A stretch of DNA of 8,212 bases from contig DQGF01000518.1 in NCBI GenBank assembly GCA_003525045.1, positions 14,052 through 22,263 of the forward strand, written 5' to 3'. The notes under the pieces were generated by a model. It had not been told where the DNA came from and ran no database searches. It was given only the letters and a program-made list of their open reading frames with translations. Every line of letters starts with the position of its first letter. Position 1 is the stretch's first letter. The DNA comes from Pseudomonas sp. Its GTDB lineage: Bacteria; Pseudomonadota; Gammaproteobacteria; Pseudomonadales; Pseudomonadaceae. The position numbers were made by a program, and so were the translations under genes. Shown piece by piece: positions 1-5,784 of the stretch.

Positions 1-63
1 ATGGACCCGGTGTGCCTGTATGCCGCTCCCTCGCTGCACCTTCAGTCCTTTGATCCGGAGCAT
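1..63 (-). CDS. N-terminus of probable ABC transporter ATP-binding protein (partial, runs off window)
   Basis: Only 21 codons are visible, reading MLRIKGLKVQRGSG then IQAHRVH. The start codon is the first possible ATG in this frame, because an in-frame TGA lies four codons upstream (73-75). It begins one base after the stop of the vWA gene, with a weak GGAAA (76-80) 12 bases upstream, so it belongs to the same operon. The pattern of a short first beta strand (LRIKGL), a basic stretch with RGSG, and then the start of a second strand is typical of LolD/MacB-type ABC ATPase N-termini. The Walker A motif would lie outside the window, so the family call is tentative. If correct, it supplies the cytoplasmic motor of a transporter acting with the periplasmic vWA protein, as in the TagT/TagS pair of type VI secretion control. 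Confidence 0.55.
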   Translation of the reverse strand, partial: MLRIKGLKVQRGSGIQAHRVH

Positions 64-64
64 G

Positions 65-2056
65 TCAGGGCATCATTTCCAGCGGTACCGGATAGACGTT
101 GTCACGTGCATCACTGCCCTCGGCCAGTGACACCCAGCGATCGACATCGGCGTTATACATCTGGTAATGACGCAGTTTGGTCGACAGTGTACGAATGAAT
201 TTCTCCTGAGCCAGGCCATCCCAGCTTTTCCAGGTGTCTTCATCCAGGTTGAGTACTTCACTGTGGTAAGGCAAGTCGTCCAGATACTCCCCCAACACGC
301 CGAGTTCAGACAGTTTGGCAGTGCCGTTCTGCTTGAGCTGGTTGGGGTCTGTGCCCATGGTCGCGGCGACCGAGCGCAGACGCTCGAACATCTCGCTCGG
401 GGAAATCAGGCCTTCATTAGCGGCATCAAGAATCTTCTTGAGCACGTCGCTGAGGTCGCTGAGTTGTGCCTTGGTCAGCAGGACCCGCACGTCGGTGGTC
501 GGGACGTTCTGCTTGATCGGATCGCGGTCGGCGATCCATGCCTGAAACACCGGCGGTGCCTGGCTGCCAGTCTTTTCCCCCAGATAGGCCAGGCGCATGG
601 CGTGGCCGATAAGGGCGGCATCGGCGAGCATCTTCTGCTCGGCGGGCGCAGCCTTGGCGTTCATGGCGCTGCCAATGGCATCCTCACCCATGTAGGCGGC
701 TTTGACTTGACCGGTAATAGCGCTGGCCAGAGCATCGATCTTGCTGCCAAAGGCATTCATATCGCCGGCGTCAACCGGGTAGTAAAGCGACGTGTTGGTG
801 CCGGTGTAAGTGGACAGCGCCTGATACTGCGCTTCTGCCTTGGCGTGGTCCTTGGCTCCCGCAGCCGTTTTCAAGTGTAGCGTGTAGATGGCTACTCCGG
901 GATTGCTGGCTTCGATCCGTACCTGTTCGGCATTAAGTCCGGTCTTGGACAGTTTATCGTCGCCATCCAGTGCGCCAGCATCGGTGATCAGTACCACGTA
1001 GCGCGCGCCGAACGGGCTCCAGTCCACCTTGTCGATGGCTTGCATCACACCGGCATAGGAGTCTTCATTGAAGCTCTTGCTCGACACCTTGGCCTGCTTC
1101 AGGTCGGCCGCCTTGGTCAGGAAGTCTGCCCCGTCTTTCACGGTATTGGGGTCGGCGTACATCTTGGTCACGTACTCCAGCCCGGGCACAGCCTGGGTAC
1201 TGGAGCGGAACGCAACCAGGCCGAATTTCACCTGGCGTCCGAGGTTTTCCTTGGCAATCTGCGCGTACACCTTACTGATGGCTTCTCGGGTACGCTCGAT
1301 ATACGGGTCCATGGAAATGGTCGAGTCGATCACGAACACCACCGCCGCACTGAATTCTTTAAGCTGGCTGGTGGCATCTGCCGCCGTCTGGCTTTGGCTT
1401 TGGCTCTGGGTTGTTCCGGTCGGGGCCGGTTGGCCGGTTGCAGCTGCATCGCCCTTGCTCACCGACGCAACATTGAGGATGCGAGTGCGAAACCCCGCTT
1501 CGGTCATGACTTCTTCGCCGCTAAGCACTGGCAGCAGATAGAACTGCTTTTGCATGTCGATGAAATATTCCGGCTCCTGTGCGAGTACTCCCGGTGCCAG
1601 CGCGCTTTGCTTGAGTTTGGCGCGCAGCGGAGCGATAAGGCTTACTGGGTCCGGTGCGTCAAGAATGCTTTCAAGTGTTTTGCGTTCCTTGAAAAACATC
1701 AGCCGGTCTCGGTTGGCCGGGTTGGTGAACGCCAGGGTCAGCTGCATTTTCCAGTCCACGGTGCATGCTGTCGGTAGCCAGCCGCTGGTTTTACCGAAAC
1801 TGTCCGGTCCGACCTTGATCCACTCGGCATTGCCTGCATTGGCATGCTCGTAGACATAGAAACGGCTGAACGGCGGTTGCTCGGCACCGGGAGGAGCGCC
1901 AGCGGCAGTACTCAAGTGGCAACCCGGGGTAGTGAGTACCCGCTGGAACAGGGTCTTCTTGCCTTCCTGCAATAGCGGCTTGTCGGCCGCTAAGGCCCAC
2001 CCCGAACTCAGGCATAAACAGGCGGCGAGGGTCAGCGAAAAATTGCGCACGGTCAC
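65..2056 (-). CDS. Secreted vWA-domain protein resembling the non-kinase part of PpkA
   Basis: 663 aa. The GTG start forms a GTGA overlap with the upstream stop, and AAGGAA lies 8 bases before it (2065-2070), supporting this start over a second GTG two codons later. Residues 1-23 are a Sec signal peptide (MTVRNFSLTLAACLCL..WALA), with likely cleavage at ALA-AD, so the product is periplasmic. Residues about 28-125 (EGKKTLFQRVLTTPGCHL; FYVYEH..WIKVG..GWL) look SH3b-like. A Gln/Ser-rich linker spans about 200-230. A vWA domain spans about 236-450: MIDAS strand VVFVIDSTIS with D244, T246 and S248, a second loop near N330-E331-D332, and D359 in VVLITDAGA. The helical C-terminus ends in YPVPLEMMP. 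From family knowledge, the N-terminal LFQRVLT motif and the YPVPLE tail resemble PpkA-type proteins; here a signal peptide replaces the kinase domain and membrane anchor. Inferred role: a metal-dependent periplasmic adaptor or sensor working with the ABC transporter encoded just downstream. The vWA and signal peptide calls are firm; the PpkA kinship is moderate. Confidence 0.82.
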   Translation of the reverse strand: MTVRNFSLTLAACLCLSSGWALAADKPLLQEGKKTLFQRVLTTPGCHLSTAAGAPPGAEQPPFSRFYVYEHANAGNAEWIKVGPDSFGKTSGWLPTACTVDWKMQLTLAFTNPANRDRLMFFKERKTLESILDAPDPVSLIAPLRAKLKQSALAPGVLAQEPEYFIDMQKQFYLLPVLSGEEVMTEAGFRTRILNVASVSKGDAAATGQPAPTGTTQSQSQSQTAADATSQLKEFSAAVVFVIDSTISMDPYIERTREAISKVYAQIAKENLGRQVKFGLVAFRSSTQAVPGLEYVTKMYADPNTVKDGADFLTKAADLKQAKVSSKSFNEDSYAGVMQAIDKVDWSPFGARYVVLITDAGALDGDDKLSKTGLNAEQVRIEASNPGVAIYTLHLKTAAGAKDHAKAEAQYQALSTYTGTNTSLYYPVDAGDMNAFGSKIDALASAITGQVKAAYMGEDAIGSAMNAKAAPAEQKMLADAALIGHAMRLAYLGEKTGSQAPPVFQAWIADRDPIKQNVPTTDVRVLLTKAQLSDLSDVLKKILDAANEGLISPSEMFERLRSVAATMGTDPNQLKQNGTAKLSELGVLGEYLDDLPYHSEVLNLDEDTWKSWDGLAQEKFIRTLSTKLRHYQMYNADVDRWVSLAEGSDARDNVYPVPLEMMP
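1389..1412 (-). repeat. Hexanucleotide tandem repeat coding Gln-Ser linker
   Basis: On the plus strand, four consecutive 6-base units read tggctt, tggctt, tggctc and tgggtt. On the coding strand they encode the alternating QSQSQSQ linker just before the vWA domain. Because the unit is two codons, copy-number change would lengthen or shorten the linker without breaking the frame. Confidence 0.7.
1424..1439. repeat. Perfect 8-base direct repeat (ggccggtt x2)
   Basis: Two adjacent identical copies of ggccggtt lie inside the linker-coding region of the vWA gene, 11 bases from the hexanucleotide repeat. Loss or gain of one copy would shift the frame ahead of the vWA domain. Two copies of an 8-mer can arise by chance in GC-rich DNA, so the functional weight is low. 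Confidence 0.6.
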
Positions 2057-2070
2057 GGCTTGAGTTCCTT
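2053..2070 (-). promoter_or_regulatory. Ribosome binding site and GTGA overlap at the vWA gene start
   Basis: AAGGAA at 2065-2070 lies 8 bases before the GTG at 2056-2054, and the GTG overlaps the TGA stop (2055-2053) of the membrane-protein gene. It is the best Shine-Dalgarno sequence in the window and supports the GTG start. Confidence 0.75.
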
Positions 2071-3081
2071 CAGACGTTGCGCTGCTTCGGCATTGTCTGC
2101 CTGATAGCCAAGAATGGTTTCATACCAGTAGACGGCAGTGGCATTGTCCGGGGTCGTGAAGCAAGCACCTGGTTGCAGGTACTTGGGGTCGTACTCACGG
2201 GCGTAGGCTTGCGCGACTTCGACATTGCCAGCCTGGGCGCGGTTGGCATACAGCCGCTGGGCGACGCCGCATTGCTTATTGGCCTTGGCCAGGCCGATGA
2301 CGTTCAGCAACGTTGCACTGTCCGGAGCCTGCTTGATGCAGCCCTGCACGAAATTCAGTTCGCTTTCGCTGCTCAATGCCTCCACGCTGCAGGGTACGGC
2401 GGCCACGGGTGGGGCGGGCACTGTTACCGCCGCCGGAGCCGGCGGGGCGGGTATCGGTTCGGAGGTGGCGGGCTGCTTAAGCCAGAACCACAGGCCAGCA
2501 GCGACAACAGCTAACAACGCGAGGCTGATGATCAGCAGCAGACCCGTGCGGCTTTTAGCCGGGCTGGCCGTAGTCAGCGGCGATGGCTCAACGACTGGCT
2601 CTGGCGGCGGTGGCACTTCGGCCACTTGTGCCGCAACGGGTTCGACAATCGGCTGCGGTATCGCGTGAGTGGCGGCCAGGCTAACGGTGGTTTGAGCTGC
2701 TCCAGGGCCAGTGGCACTGCCCGCACCGGATAAGGCCAATCCCTCCATCAGTTTCATCGGATTTTCGTCTTCGCCACTGCCGTCCGGGCTGCGCAGACGG
2801 AAGTTGAAGACGCCGGTGGCCGAGTTCTGCAGGAGTGGATCGACAATATCCGGGCCGACCTGATGGCTGATCGAATCGCCGTCGGTATCTTCCGCGAAGT
2901 GTTGGGCAAACCAGCAGGGCGCGTTGCCCCAATGCTGGTCGTGTTGCAGATAGTAGTCGTCCTGATTGCGCTGGATCGCAAATTCCAGATTGCCTGCATC
3001 ATGCTCCCAGCCACGTACCTGAAGAAAACCGCAGCCGGGGACCGGGCTGGCAAGTGGAAAGAGTTTGATTGTGATGGACAT
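2053..3081 (-). CDS. Bitopic inner-membrane protein with Pro-rich linkers and TPR/Sel1-like C-terminal domain
   Basis: 342 aa; I do not recognise a named family. Residues 1-115 form a soluble, Asp/aromatic-rich, probably beta-rich domain (core FLQVRGWEHDAGNLEFAIQR). About 116-178 is a Gly/Ala then Pro/Glu-rich linker (VAEVPPPPEPVVEPSP). Residues 180-201 (LLLIISLALLAVVAAGLWFWLK) are the only membrane helix, preceded by KSR. About 202-230 is a second Pro/Ala linker. Residues 231-342 are helical with TPR/Sel1-like spacing (LLNVIGLAKANKQCGVAQRLY, AVYWYETILGYQADNAEAAQRLK). The positive residues before the helix predict N-in, C-out topology, placing Cys231, 248, 271 and 307 in the periplasm, where they could form two disulfides. 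The ATG at 3081 lies 3 bases after the srfC stop, with GAGA 6 bases upstream. Inferred role: a physical link between cytosolic SrfB/SrfC and the periplasmic vWA protein encoded next. The architecture is clear; the function is not. Confidence 0.75.
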   Translation of the reverse strand: MSITIKLFPLASPVPGCGFLQVRGWEHDAGNLEFAIQRNQDDYYLQHDQHWGNAPCWFAQHFAEDTDGDSISHQVGPDIVDPLLQNSATGVFNFRLRSPDGSGEDENPMKLMEGLALSGAGSATGPGAAQTTVSLAATHAIPQPIVEPVAAQVAEVPPPPEPVVEPSPLTTASPAKSRTGLLLIISLALLAVVAAGLWFWLKQPATSEPIPAPPAPAAVTVPAPPVAAVPCSVEALSSESELNFVQGCIKQAPDSATLLNVIGLAKANKQCGVAQRLYANRAQAGNVEVAQAYAREYDPKYLQPGACFTTPDNATAVYWYETILGYQADNAEAAQRLKELKP

Positions 3082-3084
3082 GAA

Positions 3085-5784
3085 TTATCTCGCTTTGAAG
3101 GCCTGGATGACGCGGCCCATGGCCTCGTTTTGCTCGGGTGTGATTTCTTTGCCCTTGCGATGGCCGACATTTTTCTGGGTGTGAATGGCAATGCCGGAAA
3201 TCCAGTCGTTGGCGAAAATCACGCTCTGGTCGTCGGCTTGCGGTGCCAGAAGCGGGAGGCGCCCAGGCATTTCCTTTTGATAAAAGGCAAACAACGGTTG
3301 TTTCGCCCCCAACAGGCCGGTAGGGCGCTGGCTGGCCGGTTGCGAGGTATGGCCGAACCAGGCGGCGAAGTCATTGAGCAACAGTTGCGCTGTCAGCACT
3401 TGGCGCTGCACCAGGTTCTCTCTGCGAACGCCGCTCTGGGCACGCTTGAGCAGGGCGTTGCTGAGCTGCAATGGAAGGTCGAGGCGCTCGGCGCAGACCA
3501 CCAGTTCCTTGACCAGAAGAGCGATGGCTTCGGCGGGCAGCTCCAGCAGGTCGAGCAGGTGTTGGCGACGGCTGAGATTACGCAAATGCGTCGCCCACAG
3601 GTTGAATGCCGCTCGGGCGAAGCGGTGCTCGTGGCTCTGGTACTGCGGTACCGCCGTTGCTGCTGCCGGTGTCTCGGCTGCGGCAGCCGGAGCGATGGCT
3701 TCGCCGAAGATGTCGTATTCCACTTCAGGTTCGCCGACAGCCTGCGCCGCCTCGGTGGCTTCATTTACGGGGCTGTCAAAATCACCATTCAAGTACAGAT
3801 CGCGTAACTGCTGCTCCGGTAGCGCCATGTAGGCAAGCAATTCGCCGAGGACATATTTACCGTGCTGGGTAGTGGCGAACGGGCGGGCGATCAGGTTGGC
3901 GATGACTTTTTTCTTGGCCCGTTCGTCTTCGCCACCCGCTTCGTAGTACTCCTCCAGTCGCGGCAGTAGTTGCACCATCAACTCGTCCAGTTGCTCTGCA
4001 ATGCGCTGTAACTTGAAATCGATATTGGCGACCGGAGTAAAAGCTGCGCTGAAACGGGCCATGCCACCATCGTTGAGCGTGAGCATCGCCTGCCACGCAT
4101 CCTGCGGCTCAGCGACATGGCGTTTGACCAGTTCACTGTTGTTGAAAGCCTGTTGCAGGGCCTGCAGGGCTGCCTGGGATGATTCGCTGAAACCGCTTTC
4201 TTCGCCGGCTGCAGTCAAATCCAGGAAGTTGGTCTTGAAACGTGGCTTGCGCACCAGGTAGGTGTTTTTGAAGGGCGTACTGCCCCACTGTTTCATCCAG
4301 TCTTCGTTGCCGAAGCGCTCGATCATGGTCAGTTTGAGCATGTTGTCGCAGGCTTCGGGAAACTGCACGGTCTCGCCGTTTAGCGCGCCACCGATGAACC
4401 CGTCACACATGGTCAACGCCCAGATCAGTCCGCTGGAACGGCCATCGCGTTGTTGTGCGCTGGTGCCCTGAGTCTTGTCGATCCAGCTCTTGAGCACCGG
4501 ACCTACGCTGACCACTTCGCTTTGCTTGAAAGTGCTGGTGCACATGACCAGGGCGTTCATTTCCTGTTCATTCGTGTAGCGTTCGAACAGGTAGGCCACC
4601 TTGCCGCGCAGTAACAGTTTTGCGACCGGATTGTTGGCGGTGCCGTTGCTGTCGACCTCGCTGGCCTCGTCTATGCTCATCAGCTTCTGCCGACTGCGGT
4701 AGCCCGGGAAGTCCAGCAGGTCGACGCTGTTGACGATAGCGTTGGCGGGCTCGTTGTCCAGGCGGAAAATCAGCTCGTTGGTTAGCGCCGCCAGTTCGGC
4801 CCTGTTCACCGACACGGCGGGGCGCAAGGTGCCCTCACTTGCCGGACGGACCTCCAGAGCGGAGTCAGCGCTACCGCCCAGACGGCTAAGAATGTCGACG
4901 TTGATGATGCTGTTGCTTTGCACCAGTTGCCCGTCACGCTCGGTGACCAGCGCGCTGAGCGGTGCGAAGACCGTCTCGGCCAGACCGAGGCGGTGTAGTG
5001 CGGCGGCCAGTTGTTCGTAGGTTTCGGTCATTTTGCCGATTCCGCCCCACAGCGGCGCGAACAATTGGGCGCGCTCGCGAACCGACAATCGTGGGGCCAG
5101 TTTGACCACGCGCGACCAGTAGCGGGCATTCAGCGGGCGCATGGCGTTGGCGTAATGATGTTCCAGGTAATCCCACAGCAGCACCACATCGTCGCTGCTG
5201 ACCCCAGATGTCGGAGCCGCTGCCGAATGCGCTTCAAAACGCTGCAGCAGTGCGTCTATCTGTGCATCGGTAATCTGGCTGTTCAGACGCTGATGGTCGA
5301 AGTCCTCAAACCAGGCGTTCGCCAGGATAATGGCGACCTCGACTTCCCGAAACAGGCGCAGCTCGACCGGGAAGTGAGGGTCAGGGCAGGCTGCGGCACT
5401 GCGCGTAAAACGCGTGACTAAACCGGTGGCTTCCTTGCCTCCACCGACCGGATTTACATGTTTGATGAAGTCCAGTTGCTGGTTACCGAGCCTGGTCAGC
5501 AGTTGGCCTTTATCGTCAGCAGCGAGAGCGGAAATCAGGTAGCTCTTGCCCGCCTGGGACAGGCCGAAGAAACCGATGCCCATGGGTGTTGCCGACACCC
5601 GCCCGAGGCTGCGGGACAGGTTGCGCGCGCGGTACAAGTCGCGGCTGAGGACGTCAGCCTTGGTTGCCACGTCCTCGACCTTTTCGGCCACGTCGGCCAC
5701 CCATTCCAGGGCCAGACCTGCCCCTTTGTGCACGGATGTCCAAGCGTGTGCGAGTTGCATCTGTTTGGTGGTCAGAGTAGTCAT
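3085..5784 (-). CDS. srfC: SrfC-like virulence factor; large dynamin-like GTPase
   Basis: 899 aa from the ATG at 5784. That start forms an ATGA overlap with the srfB stop. A longer reading from a TTG at 5814 adds ten charged residues (ARQRERESE) and is less plausible. Seen: a helical N-terminus (about 1-65) with possible coiled coil; Walker A/G1 GLSQAGKS at 74-81; candidate switch-I threonines in GGGKEATGLVT (114-124); G3 DFPG at 358-361, after a hydrophobic strand (NSVDLL); and a G4-like TMCD at 458-461, after the strand LIWAL. About 235 mostly helical residues separate switch I from G3, an unusually large insertion. An Ala/Pro/Glu-rich linker (about 680-715) leads to a C-terminal domain (about 720-899). 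No signal peptide or obvious membrane helix. Known: SrfC is the putative virulence-factor family encoded beside SrfB. Inferred: a membrane-associated, nucleotide-dependent remodeller or scaffold paired with the SrfB ATPase. GTP rather than ATP specificity rests on the TMCD motif and is not certain. Confidence 0.87.
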   Translation of the reverse strand: MTTLTTKQMQLAHAWTSVHKGAGLALEWVADVAEKVEDVATKADVLSRDLYRARNLSRSLGRVSATPMGIGFFGLSQAGKSYLISALAADDKGQLLTRLGNQQLDFIKHVNPVGGGKEATGLVTRFTRSAAACPDPHFPVELRLFREVEVAIILANAWFEDFDHQRLNSQITDAQIDALLQRFEAHSAAAPTSGVSSDDVVLLWDYLEHHYANAMRPLNARYWSRVVKLAPRLSVRERAQLFAPLWGGIGKMTETYEQLAAALHRLGLAETVFAPLSALVTERDGQLVQSNSIINVDILSRLGGSADSALEVRPASEGTLRPAVSVNRAELAALTNELIFRLDNEPANAIVNSVDLLDFPGYRSRQKLMSIDEASEVDSNGTANNPVAKLLLRGKVAYLFERYTNEQEMNALVMCTSTFKQSEVVSVGPVLKSWIDKTQGTSAQQRDGRSSGLIWALTMCDGFIGGALNGETVQFPEACDNMLKLTMIERFGNEDWMKQWGSTPFKNTYLVRKPRFKTNFLDLTAAGEESGFSESSQAALQALQQAFNNSELVKRHVAEPQDAWQAMLTLNDGGMARFSAAFTPVANIDFKLQRIAEQLDELMVQLLPRLEEYYEAGGEDERAKKKVIANLIARPFATTQHGKYVLGELLAYMALPEQQLRDLYLNGDFDSPVNEATEAAQAVGEPEVEYDIFGEAIAPAAAAETPAAATAVPQYQSHEHRFARAAFNLWATHLRNLSRRQHLLDLLELPAEAIALLVKELVVCAERLDLPLQLSNALLKRAQSGVRRENLVQRQVLTAQLLLNDFAAWFGHTSQPASQRPTGLLGAKQPLFAFYQKEMPGRLPLLAPQADDQSVIFANDWISGIAIHTQKNVGHRKGKEITPEQNEAMGRVIQAFKAR
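5781..5784 (-). promoter_or_regulatory. ATGA stop-start overlap between srfB and srfC
   Basis: The TGA of srfB (5783-5781) shares two bases with the ATG of srfC (5784-5782). A GGGAG (5797-5801) lies 12 bases upstream and is a possible but distant ribosome binding site. The overlap implies translational coupling of the two nucleotide-binding proteins and decides the srfC start in favour of this ATG over the TTG at 5814. Confidence 0.8.

Noticed and set aside
1..198. 65-codon plus-strand open frame at the left edge
   Set aside because: It is antisense to the vWA gene end and the ABC gene start, with no motif. The minus-strand reading explains the region better.
167..880. 237-codon plus-strand open frame opposite the vWA gene C-terminus
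   Set aside because: It is fully antisense to the PpkA-like C-terminal region and the end of the vWA domain, with no supporting motif.
1040..1777. 245-codon plus-strand open frame opposite the vWA gene
   Set aside because: It overlaps the MIDAS-coding region of a gene with a clear signal peptide and domain. Its composition (His/Gly/Leu-rich) is typical of a shadow frame.
2018..2029. Possible lipobox (LAAC, residues 10-13) in the vWA protein
   Set aside because: A cleavage at residue 13 would leave too short a hydrophobic region for a lipoprotein signal. The ALA-AD site at 23/24 gives a normal Sec signal peptide.
2863..3807. 314-codon plus-strand open frame opposite the end of srfC and start of the membrane-protein gene
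   Set aside because: It lies antisense to two well-supported genes and crosses their boundary. It has no recognisable motif, and long antisense open frames are expected in GC-rich coding DNA.
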